NCBI RefSeq assembly: GCF_036014215.1
Contig: NZ_CP107921.1
Coordinates: 5,587,501-5,651,500 of the forward strand
Length of the DNA stretch: 64,000 bases
Origin: Streptomyces sp. NBC_00440
GTDB taxonomy: Bacteria > Actinomycetota > Actinomycetes > Streptomycetales > Streptomycetaceae
Direction of reading: 5' to 3'
Shown here: positions 1 to 8,132 of the stretch, piece after piece
Position numbering within the stretch: the first letter of the stretch is position 1
How the letters are laid out: the number at the start of each line of letters is the position of its first letter
Position numbers and translations under genes: made by a program
Notes under the pieces: model-generated
What the model was told of the DNA's origin: nothing
The model's input: the letters and a program-made list of their open reading frames with translations, nothing else
The model's database searches: none

Positions 1-331
1 GTGACGCCAGATCGGGGCGGAGCCGGTCCAGCGTGCCGGGCCGTTTCCGTAACGCGTCGACCGCCGCACCCCCGGCTGTCGCATCGTCGATCAACCCCGC
101 CTTCGCCAACCGGTCGACCAGCTTGTCCACCTGGCCGTCCGGCAGCCGCATGGCCCGCGCCTCCTCCCGCAGCCGCTCCATCCCGCGAGTGCCGTCCAGC
201 AGCCCGAGGAGGCAGCCGGTCGCCGGGTCCACCGGGCCGAGCACCACCGCCTGTGCGGGAGTCACCCCGAACTGCACGGCCTGCCGGTCCCGCCATGCGC
301 GCCGCAGCGCGGGCTTCACCATCGGATGCAT
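1..331 (-). CDS. ThiF-family (E1-like) adenylyltransferase, N-terminal part only
   Basis: The minus strand reads into the window edge as an open frame of about 110 codons starting at ATG 331-329; a second in-frame ATG lies at 322-320. The protein begins MHPMVKPALRRAWRDRQ and continues with FGVTPAQAVVLGPVD. As I recall, this matches the N-terminal domain of the Streptomyces ThiF-family proteins that lie beside a YgjP-type peptidase. The adenylation domain (GxGxxG and catalytic Cys) would lie outside the window, so the activity cannot be checked here. The gene is divergent from the metallopeptidase at 529, with about 200 bp between them. The family call rests on remembered similarity of the N-terminus and is moderate. 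Confidence 0.6.
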   Translation of the reverse strand, partial: MHPMVKPALRRAWRDRQAVQFGVTPAQAVVLGPVDPATGCLLGLLDGTRGMERLREEARAMRLPDGQVDKLVDRLAKAGLIDDATAGGAAVDALRKRPGTLDRLRPDLAS

Positions 332-414
332 CGCACGCCCCCGTTCACGGTCCGCCGGGCTGTCCCGGCGGCTCTGTTGTCAGAATGCCCTCAGGTCGCG
401 GACGGTGCGGAAAG

Positions 415-423
415 TTATCCACA
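415..423 (+). promoter_or_regulatory. isolated DnaA-box-like nonamer in a divergent promoter region
   Basis: The nonamer TTATCCACA is the classical DnaA box. It is single, lies in the 197-bp gap between the divergent ThiF-like and metallopeptidase genes, and has no neighbouring cluster of boxes or AT-rich unwinding region. It could be chance or a DnaA-responsive promoter element; it is not an origin. Confidence 0.3.
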
Positions 424-516
424 GGGCCGGTGGGCTGATCATTCGAATGCTGCACTCTGTGGAATGGATCAAGGTTCAACCGCCATGGGCACGGGACTTC
501 CCCCACTGACAGCGGG

Positions 517-522
517 TAACGT
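517..522 (+). promoter_or_regulatory. -10 element for a leaderless mRNA
   Basis: The hexamer TAACGT is followed by six bases and then the GTG start at 529. No Shine-Dalgarno sequence precedes the GTG, so transcription most likely begins at the start codon itself. No clear -35 is visible. Confidence 0.45.
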
Positions 523-528
523 CGAGGC

Positions 529-1125
529 GTGCCCGTCGACCCTCTGCACACCGCCGGAAGTCCACCGCGCAGCGCGAAGAGCCAGCCGCCCCGCGGCCCG
601 GCGACGAGCCCGGTCGAGGTCCGCAGGAGCTCCCGGCGCAACAGAACGGTCTCCGCCTACCGGGAGGGCGACCGGACCATCGTGCTCATCCCCGCCCGGA
701 TGTCGGACGCCGAGGAACGGCGCTGGGTGACCGTGATGCTCGACAAGCTCGCCGCCCAGGAGAGCAAGCGGGTCCTCGGCGACACCGAGCTCGCCGACCG
801 CGCGGCGCGGCTGTCCGAGCAGTACTTCGCGGGCCGGGCCCGCCCCGATTCCGTGCGGTGGGTGACCAACCAGAACACCCGGTGGGGCTCCTGCACCCCG
901 GCAGAGGGCAGTATCCGGCTCTCGCACCGGCTCCAGGGGATGCCGGAGTACGTCGTCGACTATGTGCTGCTCCACGAACTGGCCCATCTTCTGGTGCCCG
1001 GGCACGGCCCCCGCTTCTGGCAGCTCCTGGAGGCGTATCCGCGAACCGAGCGGGCCCGGGGGTATCTCGAAGGGGTGGTGGCCGCCGAGCGGCTGCCGCA
1101 GCTGCCCGCCGCCCGCGGCGAGTGA
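529..1125 (+). CDS. YgjP/DUF45-type zinc metallopeptidase
   Basis: A 198-residue protein with the zincin motif HELAH near residue 148 and a third histidine in PGHGPRFW just after it, the usual arrangement for the YgjP-like (M48-related) metallopeptidase domain. The conserved WGSC segment (NTRWGSC) precedes the active site, as is typical of this family. About 45 basic, disordered N-terminal residues come before the domain. The GTG start has a -10 hexamer six bases upstream and no ribosome-binding site, so a leaderless transcript is likely. It has no signal peptide and is presumably cytoplasmic. The substrate is unknown. The neighbouring divergent ThiF-like gene suggests, without proof, a link to modifier-protein chemistry. 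Confidence 0.85.
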   Translation: MPVDPLHTAGSPPRSAKSQPPRGPATSPVEVRRSSRRNRTVSAYREGDRTIVLIPARMSDAEERRWVTVMLDKLAAQESKRVLGDTELADRAARLSEQYFAGRARPDSVRWVTNQNTRWGSCTPAEGSIRLSHRLQGMPEYVVDYVLLHELAHLLVPGHGPRFWQLLEAYPRTERARGYLEGVVAAERLPQLPAARGE

Positions 1126-1147
1126 CAGCGCCGGTCACCTGTCGCCC

Positions 1148-1162
1148 GTGACGCCGGGTGAC
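1148..1162. promoter_or_regulatory. BldD-box-like palindrome
   Basis: The 15-mer GTGACGCCGGGTGAC fits the published BldD motif NTNACNC(A/T)GNGTNAN at every specified position except the central A/T. It lies about 160 bp upstream of the TerD-AIM24 gene and just after the metallopeptidase gene. The match is inferred from the motif only. Confidence 0.3.
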
Positions 1163-1275
1163 ACCCGCCGTGATCAGCGACTGACCCCGGGCGACTCCGT
1201 ACCGCTGCCCCGGCGATTCTGTACCGGCTGCGTACCGGGCCTGTCCCGGCTTGGCCGGATGTCGGTCCCAGCCGT

Positions 1276-1281
1276 TAGCCT
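1276..1281 (+). promoter_or_regulatory. candidate -10 box for the TerD-AIM24 operon
   Basis: TAGCCT lies 42 bp upstream of the ATG at 1324, which would give a leader of about 35 nucleotides containing the purine-rich GATGGGGGACGG as ribosome-binding site. No convincing -35 is seen. Confidence 0.35.
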
Positions 1282-1323
1282 GACGCGAAGGAACATATTC
1301 GGGATGGGGGACGGTCGTTACGT

Positions 1324-3024
1324 ATGGCCAGGCAATTCCAACGCGGCCACAAGGCCAGGATCAGTGACCTGACAGCGGGCACGGATCTGTATGTGGGTGT
1401 ACAGATCGCGGGCGCCGGACTGACCTTCGACATCAGCTGCTTCGGGCTCGACGCCGACGAACAGCTCTCGGACGACCGGTATTTCATCTTCTTCAACCAG
1501 CCGAAGTCTCCGGAGGAGTCGATCCAGCTCCTCGGCGCACAGGCCGGTGACACCGAATCCTTCCGTGTCACGCTCGACCGCATCCCCGCGACCGTCCAGA
1601 AGCTCTCGTTCACCGCGACGCTCGACGGCGCAGGCCAGATGTCGCAGATCGGGCCCGGGTACATCCGTATCGTCGCCGGTGGCGACGAGGTCGTCAGATA
1701 CGCCTTCACCGGCTCCGAGTTCACCACGGAGCGCGCCGTCATGCTGGGCGACTTCTATCTGAAGGACGTCTGGCGGTTCGCGGCCGTAGGCCAGGGCTTC
1801 GACGGTGGACTCGACGCACTGCTGAGGAACTTCGGCGGTGAGGTCGCCGAAGAGGAGCCCGCCGCACCGCAGCAGGCCGCCGCCCCACCCGCTTTCGGCG
1901 CGCCCGCTTTCGCTCCGCCCGCCGCCGCTCCCGACCCGGCCCCCTCCTTCGGCGCACCGGCCGCTCCGCCCCAGGCCCCGCCGGCTCAGACGCCCCAGCC
2001 CTCGTCCGGGGGAGCGGCGACCCCGCCTCCGCTGCCTGCGGCGACCCCGCCCCCGCTGCCCGCGCCGACCCCGCCGCCGATCCACTCGGCGCCCACCATG
2101 GCCGCGCCGATGCATCTGCAAGGGGCCGCCACCCCGCCCCCCGCCCCTGCGCCGTACGCACAGCCGCCCCAGCTTCCGCAGCAGCAACAGCCGCCGCAGT
2201 TCGGCCAGTTCCCGGGCCAGGCCCAGCCGCCGGGCGCCCCGGCCCCGTACGGCGGCCTCCCGCCCGGTCTCCCCGACCCTTACGGCCAGCAGCCGCCACC
2301 CGGGCAGCCCGCTCCGTACGGTGGGCCCGCCCCCTATGGGCAGCATCAGCCGACCCTCGCGGGCCCCGGGCTGCAGGCCGCCTTCGAGAAGTACCGCGAA
2401 ACGGACACAGGGCAGCGCTGGACCCCGCAGAACAAGTACCTGATGCGGGCCGACCTGACCGTCAGTGATACCCCCGTCCTCGCCCGTCAGGGCAGCATGG
2501 TGATGTACCAGGGCAAGGTCGACTTCAGCTACAAGGGAGCCGGCTTCGCCGGGCGGATCGTGGGACATGCCACCGGCCAGGAGATGCAGCTGATGCGCTG
2601 CACCGGCCGCGGTCAGGTCTTCTTCGCCGAGAACAGCACCCATCTGCACCCCATCGAGCTCCAGGGCGACGGCATCTGCGTCTCCGCGGAGAACGTGCTC
2701 GCCTTCGACGAGACCCTGCAGTACGAGGTCCGCAGGATCGAGGGCCACGGCATTCCCGGCGGGGCGCTGTTCACCATGCAGTTCCAGGGCACCGGCACGG
2801 TGATCGTCAAGACGCACGGTGTGCCGGTGGTCCTGCCGGTCACCCCGACCACCTTCGCCGACTGCAACGCGGTCGTCGCCTGGTCGTCCGCCTCGCAGGT
2901 GATCGTCTCCAGCCAGGTGCGGCTGCGGCAGAACGCCTATGCGGGCGACAGCGGCGAGAGCGTGAACCTCCAGTTCCGGGGCGCCCCCGGGAACTTCATC
3001 ATCGTCCAGCCGTACGAGGTCTGA
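1324..3024 (+). CDS. TerD domain - Pro-rich linker - AIM24 domain fusion protein
   Basis: A 566-residue three-part protein. Residues 1-180 resemble TerD/TerE-type tellurium-resistance domains: ISDLTAGTDLYVGVQIAG, then FDISCFGLDADEQLSDDRYFIFFNQ, with the acidic residues expected to bind calcium. Residues about 180-350 are a low-complexity linker rich in Pro, Ala and Gln. Residues 350-566 form an AIM24 (DUF124) beta-rich domain starting KYRETDTGQRW. Neither signal peptide nor membrane segment is seen. It leads a three-gene run with two further AIM24 genes 11 and 16 bp downstream, so the three products probably act together. TerD proteins belong to stress and phage-response networks and AIM24 proteins are poorly understood, so the joint role is unknown. 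Confidence 0.85.
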   Translation: MARQFQRGHKARISDLTAGTDLYVGVQIAGAGLTFDISCFGLDADEQLSDDRYFIFFNQPKSPEESIQLLGAQAGDTESFRVTLDRIPATVQKLSFTATLDGAGQMSQIGPGYIRIVAGGDEVVRYAFTGSEFTTERAVMLGDFYLKDVWRFAAVGQGFDGGLDALLRNFGGEVAEEEPAAPQQAAAPPAFGAPAFAPPAAAPDPAPSFGAPAAPPQAPPAQTPQPSSGGAATPPPLPAATPPPLPAPTPPPIHSAPTMAAPMHLQGAATPPPAPAPYAQPPQLPQQQQPPQFGQFPGQAQPPGAPAPYGGLPPGLPDPYGQQPPPGQPAPYGGPAPYGQHQPTLAGPGLQAAFEKYRETDTGQRWTPQNKYLMRADLTVSDTPVLARQGSMVMYQGKVDFSYKGAGFAGRIVGHATGQEMQLMRCTGRGQVFFAENSTHLHPIELQGDGICVSAENVLAFDETLQYEVRRIEGHGIPGGALFTMQFQGTGTVIVKTHGVPVVLPVTPTTFADCNAVVAWSSASQVIVSSQVRLRQNAYAGDSGESVNLQFRGAPGNFIIVQPYEV

Positions 3025-3035
3025 GGGAGCCCGTC

Positions 3036-3716
3036 ATGAACCAGCAGCTCGCGGGCTTCGCCCCGACCCCCGTCACGGCCCGCATGGAGAACCACGGCAG
3101 CAAGATGCTGAAGGTCGCCATGCAGACAGGACAGGACCTGCTCGCACGGACCGGTTCGATGGTCGCGTACGAGGGCTTCGTGCAGTACGAGCCGAATCCG
3201 CCTGCCGTCCGCCAGATCGCCCGTGACTGGATCACCGGCGAGGGCGCACCCCTCATGAAGTGCTCGGGCGACGGCCTGCTCTACCTCGCCGACTACGGTG
3301 CGGACGTCGTCATCATCAACCTCGACAACGACGCGCTGTCGGTCAACGGCAGCAATCTGCTCGCCTTCGACGCGAGCCTCACCTGGGGGGTGGAGCGGGT
3401 CAAGGGCATGGCGAAGTTCGCCGGCCAGGGCCTGTGGAACATCCAGGTGTCCGGCAGCGGCTGGGTCGCCATCACCTCGCGCGGCACCCCGATCGTCGTC
3501 GACTGCGGAAGGGGCGAGGACGAGACGTATGTCGACCCGGACGCCCTGGTCGCCTGGTCGCCGAATCTCAAGGTGAAGGGCAAGCGCAGCTTCAAGGCCG
3601 GTTCGCTGATCGGGCGGGGCAGCGGGGAGGCGTACCAGATGGCCTTCTCCGGGCAGGGCATCGTCGTCGTACAGCCGAGCGAGGACAGCACCGACCGTCT
3701 GCGGATCCGGAACTGA
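3036..3716 (+). CDS. AIM24 family protein, first stand-alone copy
   Basis: A 226-residue protein made almost entirely of one AIM24 domain. It shares with its neighbours the segment DLLARTGSMVAYEGFVQYE, a central CSGDGLLYLADYGADV and a C-terminal GQGIVVVQPSE. The ATG at 3036 follows the purine-rich GAGGGAG 11 bp after the stop of the TerD-AIM24 gene, so it is co-transcribed. It has neither signal peptide nor membrane helix. AIM24 family members are beta-rich and named from a yeast mitochondrial protein; no enzymatic motif is visible. Paralogy with the genes on both sides suggests a hetero-oligomer built by duplication, which is inference. Confidence 0.85.
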   Translation: MNQQLAGFAPTPVTARMENHGSKMLKVAMQTGQDLLARTGSMVAYEGFVQYEPNPPAVRQIARDWITGEGAPLMKCSGDGLLYLADYGADVVIINLDNDALSVNGSNLLAFDASLTWGVERVKGMAKFAGQGLWNIQVSGSGWVAITSRGTPIVVDCGRGEDETYVDPDALVAWSPNLKVKGKRSFKAGSLIGRGSGEAYQMAFSGQGIVVVQPSEDSTDRLRIRN

Positions 3717-3732
3717 GGGGAGCCAGAACACC

Positions 3733-4488
3733 ATGCAGAGCCCGCTTTTCAGCTACACGGAACAGCAGACCCAGGATCGGTACACGGTGCAGAACCCGCA
3801 GTTGCTGCGGGTCGCGCTGACCGGACACGACGATGTACTCGCCCGCAAGGGCGCCATGGTCGCGTACCAGGGGCTGATCGAATTCGACGGTGAGTACCAG
3901 TCGAACCAGCAGCAGCGCGCGCGGGCGTACACGGGCGAGGGGCTCGACCTGATGCGCTGCCACGGGCAGGGCACGGTCTACTTCGCCAACCTGGCGCAGC
4001 ACGTGCATCTGGTCGACGTCGACCAGGACGGGCTGACCGTGGACAGCGCCTATGTGCTCGCGATGGACTCCAGCCTGAACCACACGGTCGTCGCGGTCGA
4101 CAGCCAGTACGGCATCTCGGGATCGGGCAAGTACCAGCTCCACATCACCGGCCGGGGCAGGGTCGCGCTGATGACCTCGGGCCAGCCGCTGATGATGCAG
4201 GTCACGCCGGACAAGTACATCAACGCCGATGCGGACGCGGTGGTCGCCTGGTCGTCCGGTCTGCGGGTGCAGATGCAGGCGCAGACGCACTCGTCGGGCG
4301 TGCGGCGTCGGCGCGGCAGCACCGGTGAGGGCTGGGAGCTCAGCTTCCTGGGCCAGGGTTTCGCACTGGTCCAGCCCAGCGAGGTGATGCCGCCTCAGCA
4401 CGCGAACATCGGGGACGGGGTGCTGGCGCAGTTCGGCATGGGACAGCAGGGCGCGCACGGCCAGAACCAGGGCAACGTCTGGAACTGA
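3733..4488 (+). CDS. AIM24 family protein, second stand-alone copy
   Basis: A 251-residue AIM24-domain protein, third gene of the run, starting at ATG 3733 after GAGGGGAGCC. It repeats the family pattern: DDVLARKGAMVAYQGLIEFD, CHGQGTVYFANLAQHV, VAWSSGLRVQMQ and GQGFALVQPSEV. The C-terminal 25 residues are Gln/Gly/His-rich and probably disordered. The stop codon lies inside a 16-bp tandem repeat, and a strong hairpin terminator follows at 4545. The three AIM24 domains of the operon clearly descend from one ancestor but have diverged well beyond recent duplication. Function is unknown; a shared complex with the TerD fusion is the simplest reading. Confidence 0.85.
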   Translation: MQSPLFSYTEQQTQDRYTVQNPQLLRVALTGHDDVLARKGAMVAYQGLIEFDGEYQSNQQQRARAYTGEGLDLMRCHGQGTVYFANLAQHVHLVDVDQDGLTVDSAYVLAMDSSLNHTVVAVDSQYGISGSGKYQLHITGRGRVALMTSGQPLMMQVTPDKYINADADAVVAWSSGLRVQMQAQTHSSGVRRRRGSTGEGWELSFLGQGFALVQPSEVMPPQHANIGDGVLAQFGMGQQGAHGQNQGNVWN

Positions 4489-4530
4489 TCACCGCGCAAA
4501 CTGATCACCGCGCAAACTGACCACCGCGAA
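4485..4530 (+). repeat. 16-bp tandem repeat at the end of the AIM24 operon
   Basis: The unit CTGATCACCGCGCAAA occurs at 4485-4500 and 4501-4516, followed by a degenerate third unit CTGACCACCGCGAA. The first unit contains the stop codon of the last AIM24 gene. Confidence 0.8.
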
Positions 4531-4544
4531 CGGTGCGCGGAACC

Positions 4545-4580
4545 GGACGGGGGCGGTCTCTTCGGAGACCGCCCCCGTCC
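4545..4580. terminator. bidirectional hairpin terminator
   Basis: A perfect 16-bp stem (GGACGGGGGCGGTCTC and its complement) closes on a TTCG tetraloop. It lies between the convergent AIM24 operon and the NUDIX gene and can serve both. Confidence 0.85.
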
Positions 4581-4601
4581 GTCAGCAGTTGCCGTCGCTG
4601 C

Positions 4602-5150
4602 TCAGACGGTCGCTTTTCCGAGCGCCGTGCGGGCGGCGTCCACCAGCTGCCGGACCGACAGGTCGGCGACGTCCGCCACCTCGTCGTAGGCGAACCACCG
4701 GAGGTCCAGCGACTCGTCGCTGATCAGTTCCACCGCTCCCGGCGGGACCAGGGCCGCGTACTGCACATCGAAGTGCTGGGTGCAGGGCGCCGGAATCGAG
4801 TGCCGGTCCAGCCTCAGCGGGCCGCCGGGCAGCAGCGTCAGCCCCTCGATGCCTGACTCCTCGGTCGCCTCGCGCAGGGCGGCTCCCGCCACCGTCGCGT
4901 CACCCGGCTCGCAGTGCCCGCCCATCTGGAGCCACATCCGCAGCTTCCGGTGCAGGGTGAGCAGCACCTGCCCGCGCTCCGGGGCCAGGACCAGAGCGCT
5001 CGCGGTGAGATGCCCGGACCCGCAGGCCTTCCACATCCCGTCCGGGTGGGCCGACAGATGGTCCAGATAGCTCTGGCGCAGCTCGTCCTGGCCCTGGTGA
5101 CCCTTCAGTACGCGGACCGCGTCGTCCCGGAGGGTGCCCTGGTGAGTCAC
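4602..5150 (-). CDS. NUDIX hydrolase
   Basis: A 182-residue protein with a recognisable Nudix box: GHCEPGDATVAGAALREATEE, then SGIEG (consensus GX5EX7REUXEEXGU). The core REATEESG carries the magnesium-binding glutamates. The fold spans about residues 45-170. The substrate, some nucleoside diphosphate derivative, cannot be predicted. The GTG start at 5150-5148 shares the GTGA overlap with the stop of the upstream Zincin_2 gene, so the two are translationally coupled. The flanking N-terminal helix is not diagnostic. It ends just before a bidirectional terminator. Confidence 0.85.
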   Translation of the reverse strand: MTHQGTLRDDAVRVLKGHQGQDELRQSYLDHLSAHPDGMWKACGSGHLTASALVLAPERGQVLLTLHRKLRMWLQMGGHCEPGDATVAGAALREATEESGIEGLTLLPGGPLRLDRHSIPAPCTQHFDVQYAALVPPGAVELISDESLDLRWFAYDEVADVADLSVRQLVDAARTALGKATV

Positions 5151-6640
5151 TGGCCGGAGTCGTCCTTCTTCTCGTCGTTGTCGTCCTTCGCGCCGGGCTG
5201 CCCGCCGGTGCTGTCCTCCGGTCCGGCAGCGCTCGTGTCGCCGGTGTCCTTGGTCAGATCGGTCTTGCCGGTGCTCGCCCTGCCGCTGCCGCCGGCGGCC
5301 TCACCGAGCATCTTGTCCAGCTCGGAGAAGTCCAGGTGCTCGTGGTGGACGAAGCCGTCCGGGTCGTCCAGGTCGGAAGCGGTCGGCAGCATGTCCGGGT
5401 GCTCCCACAGGCCGTCCCGGCCGTCGACACCCCGTGCGTCCGTGAGCGAGGCCCACAGCCGCGAGGCGTCCCGCAGCCGGCGCGGACGGAGCTCAAGGCC
5501 GATCAGCGTGGCGAACGTCTGCTCGGCCGGACCACCGGATGCCCGGCGCCGGCGCAGCGTCTCGCGCAGTGCGTCCGCCGAGGTCAGACGGGTCTTCGCG
5601 GCCTCGTGGACCACGGCGTCCACCCAGCCCTCGACCAGCGCGAGCGCCGTCTCCAGACGGGCCAGCGCGGCCTTCTGCTCCGGGGTGTCCTCCGGCTGGA
5701 ACATGCCCTGCTGAAGGGCTTCCTGCAGCTGCTCGGGGTGCGAGGGGTCGAGCTGGCCGACGACGTCCTCCAGCTTCGAGGTGTCGACCTTGATGCCGCG
5801 GGCGTACCCCTCCACCGCGCCGAACAGATGCGAGCGCAGCCACGGCACGTGTGCGAAGAGCCGCTGATGGGCGGCCTCGCGCAGCGCCAGGTAGAGCCGT
5901 ACCTCGTTCTTGTCGATGCCCAGGTCCTTGCCGAAGGCCTCGATGTTCAGCGGGAGCAGCGCGGCCTTGCCGGCCGGGCCGAGCGGCAGACCGATGTCGG
6001 TGGAGCCGACCACCTCGCCGGCGAGGACACCGACCGCCTGCCCGATCTGCTGGCCGAACATGGCTCCGCCCATGGACCGCATCATGCCGAGCAGCGGGCC
6101 CGCCATGGCCTGCATCTCCTCGGGCAGTACACCGCCCATGGCCGCTCCGACACGCTCCGCGACCGGGTCGACGAGGTCCTTCCACACCGGCAGCGTCGCC
6201 TCGACCCACTCGGCACGGCTCCAGGCGACGGCCGTAGTGGCCCCGGAGGGCAGCGAGGTCGCGCCGTCCAGCCACAGGTCGGCCAGACGTACGGCCTCCT
6301 CGACCGCCGACCGCTCGGCCGGGCCCACACTGGTGTCCTTGGTGCCGTCGGACGTGCCCTGGGCGACCGTCTGCCGTGCGATGTCCTTGGCCATGTCCCA
6401 GTTGACCGGGCCGCCCTCGTAGCTCAGCATCTGGCCGAGCTGCTGGAAGGCTGCGCCGAGGTCGTTCGGGTTCATCGAACCGAACATCGCCGCGAACGGA
6501 TTGTCACCACCGCTGCCGGGACCGAACCCGAGTGGATTCTGCGGGGAGCTTCCGCCGCCCTGGCTGCCCTTGCTCTTGCCCTCGTCGCCGTCCTCCGGCT
6601 CCTCCGGCGGAAGGCCGAATCCGAATGGAGTGTCACTCAC
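5147..6640 (-). CDS. Zincin_2 / DUF2342 family putative zinc metalloprotease
   Basis: 497 residues from GTG 6640-6638, preceded by GAGGAAA; the open frame extends 21 codons further but without a better ribosome-binding site. The N-terminus (SDTPFGFGLPPEEPEDGDE) is acidic and disordered, followed by a Gly-rich segment and a long helical domain. The segment RLFAHVPWLRSHLFGAVEGY lies in the region annotated as the metallopeptidase active site, but the preceding motif reads REAAH rather than HEAAH, so the first zinc histidine is replaced by Arg here. About 60 C-terminal residues are acidic and low complexity. It is coupled to the NUDIX gene by a GTGA overlap. Proteolytic activity should not be assumed. 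Confidence 0.8.
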   Translation of the reverse strand: MSDTPFGFGLPPEEPEDGDEGKSKGSQGGGSSPQNPLGFGPGSGGDNPFAAMFGSMNPNDLGAAFQQLGQMLSYEGGPVNWDMAKDIARQTVAQGTSDGTKDTSVGPAERSAVEEAVRLADLWLDGATSLPSGATTAVAWSRAEWVEATLPVWKDLVDPVAERVGAAMGGVLPEEMQAMAGPLLGMMRSMGGAMFGQQIGQAVGVLAGEVVGSTDIGLPLGPAGKAALLPLNIEAFGKDLGIDKNEVRLYLALREAAHQRLFAHVPWLRSHLFGAVEGYARGIKVDTSKLEDVVGQLDPSHPEQLQEALQQGMFQPEDTPEQKAALARLETALALVEGWVDAVVHEAAKTRLTSADALRETLRRRRASGGPAEQTFATLIGLELRPRRLRDASRLWASLTDARGVDGRDGLWEHPDMLPTASDLDDPDGFVHHEHLDFSELDKMLGEAAGGSGRASTGKTDLTKDTGDTSAAGPEDSTGGQPGAKDDNDEKKDDSGQ

Positions 6641-6881
6641 GGGTTTCCTCGGCTCGTAGGGCCGTCGGCCGACTGGCCGACAGCGATTGCCCGACAACAC
6701 CACCCAGGGTAGGGGGTGACCGCCCGGTCAGGCCGGGTCCGACCGGGCGGCTCTCCACAGACACCGGTACCCGATGAGGGCTCAGTGCTTGGCTGACGCA
6801 TGGGCTGCGGCAGGATGGACGCCACCTGGTCCGTACGTGTCAGTTCGCGTACGTACTGAAGACAACCGCTGGAGACGCCCG

Positions 6882-7994
6882 GTGAGTTCCCCAGATCCGC
6901 AGGTTCGCGCAGCGCGAAACCTCTCAACCAAGCCCTCCCGAGGACCCGTCGTCGCGGTCACCGGAGCCGCCTCCGGTACCGGTGCCCTGCTGACCCGGCG
7001 GCTGGCCGAGTCCGACGAGGTCAAGCGGGTCGTGGCCATGGACGAGCGGCGCGGCGACGTGGCCGAGGCCCAGTGGCACATCCTTGACGTGCGCGACCCG
7101 GCGATCGCCGAGAAGCTGCGCGGCGCAGACGTCGTGGTGCACCTCGCGCTCGACCTCGATCTGGAGACCGACGCGGCCGCCCGTTCCGCCTACAACGTCC
7201 GCGGCACCCAGACGGTCCTGACGGCCGCCGCTGCCGCCGGTGTCCACCGCGTCGTGCTCTGCACGTCGGCGATGGTCTACGGCGCCCTGCCGGACAACGA
7301 CATCCCGCTCTCCGAGGACGCCGAACTGCGGGCGACCGCCGAGGCCACCGGTGTCAGTGACCTGCTGGAGATCGAGCGGCTCGGCCGCCGCGCGCCGCGT
7401 GCGCACCCCGGTCTGAACGTCACCGTGGTCAGGCCCACGGTCCTGGTGGGCGGTACGGACACCGCGCTGACCCGCTACTTCGAGTCCCCCCGGCTGCTCG
7501 TGGTCGCGGGCACCCGCCCCACCTGGCAGTTCTGCCATGTGGACGACCTGGTCAGCGCGCTGGAGTACGCCGCGCTCGAAAAGGTCGACGGGGAGTTCGC
7601 GGTCGGCTGCGACGGCTGGCTGGAACAGGACGAGGTCGAGGAGCTCAGCGGCATCCGCCGGATGGAACTGCCGTCCGCCGTCGCCCTCGGCGCCGCCGCC
7701 CGGCTGCACCGGATCGGCCTCACTCCGTCGCCCGCCGGTGACCTGGCGTACACGATGCACCCCTGGGTGGTCAGCGTCGGCAGGCTGCACGACGCGGGCT
7801 GGCGGCCCCGGTGGACCAACGAGGACGTCCTCGCGGAGCTCCTGGAGGAGGTCGCCGGGCGGCACACCGTCGCGGGCCGCAGGCTCGGCCGCAAGGACGC
7901 CACTGCCGCGGGCGCGGCGGGCGCGACGGTCGCCCTGCTCGGTACGGCGGCACTGGTGCGCCGGGCCCGCCGGGCGCGTCGGGGCCGTATCTGA
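6882..7994 (+). CDS. SDR-family (NAD-dependent epimerase-like) protein lacking YxxxK
   Basis: 370 residues from GTG 6882, chosen because the 36 codons upstream lack family-like sequence and CTGGAGACG lies just ahead. The N-terminal Rossmann motif TGAASGTG (residues 27-34) and VVVHLALDLD and TSAMVYG are typical of extended SDRs. The usual YxxxK catalytic pair, expected after VYG, is not visible: the region reads GVSDLLEIERLGRR. The C-terminus carries a short hydrophobic stretch (about 20 residues) and ends in RRARRARRGRI, suggesting peripheral or single-pass membrane attachment. It may bind a nucleotide cofactor without classic SDR catalysis. It is divergent from the Zincin_2 gene. Confidence 0.8.
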   Translation: MSSPDPQVRAARNLSTKPSRGPVVAVTGAASGTGALLTRRLAESDEVKRVVAMDERRGDVAEAQWHILDVRDPAIAEKLRGADVVVHLALDLDLETDAAARSAYNVRGTQTVLTAAAAAGVHRVVLCTSAMVYGALPDNDIPLSEDAELRATAEATGVSDLLEIERLGRRAPRAHPGLNVTVVRPTVLVGGTDTALTRYFESPRLLVVAGTRPTWQFCHVDDLVSALEYAALEKVDGEFAVGCDGWLEQDEVEELSGIRRMELPSAVALGAAARLHRIGLTPSPAGDLAYTMHPWVVSVGRLHDAGWRPRWTNEDVLAELLEEVAGRHTVAGRRLGRKDATAAGAAGATVALLGTAALVRRARRARRGRI

Positions 7995-8132
7995 CGGTGC
8001 CCCGGCCGACCGCACGGCCGGGCGGCCGGCCGTCCTGCAGCACGGCCCTGTAGGACGCTCCAAGGGGCAGGCGCCGCTACCGGTCGAAAGCGCCCTTACG
8101 TGCTGTCGGCCCCGTACGGCACCATTGACGTC

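Noticed and set aside
415..423. Replication origin suggested by a DnaA box
   Set aside because: There is only one box, with no cluster, dnaA/dnaN genes or AT-rich stretch.
5336..6712. Long open frame on the plus strand opposite the Zincin_2 gene
   Set aside because: It is the antisense shadow of a GC-rich coding gene; no domain, ribosome-binding site or sensible composition.
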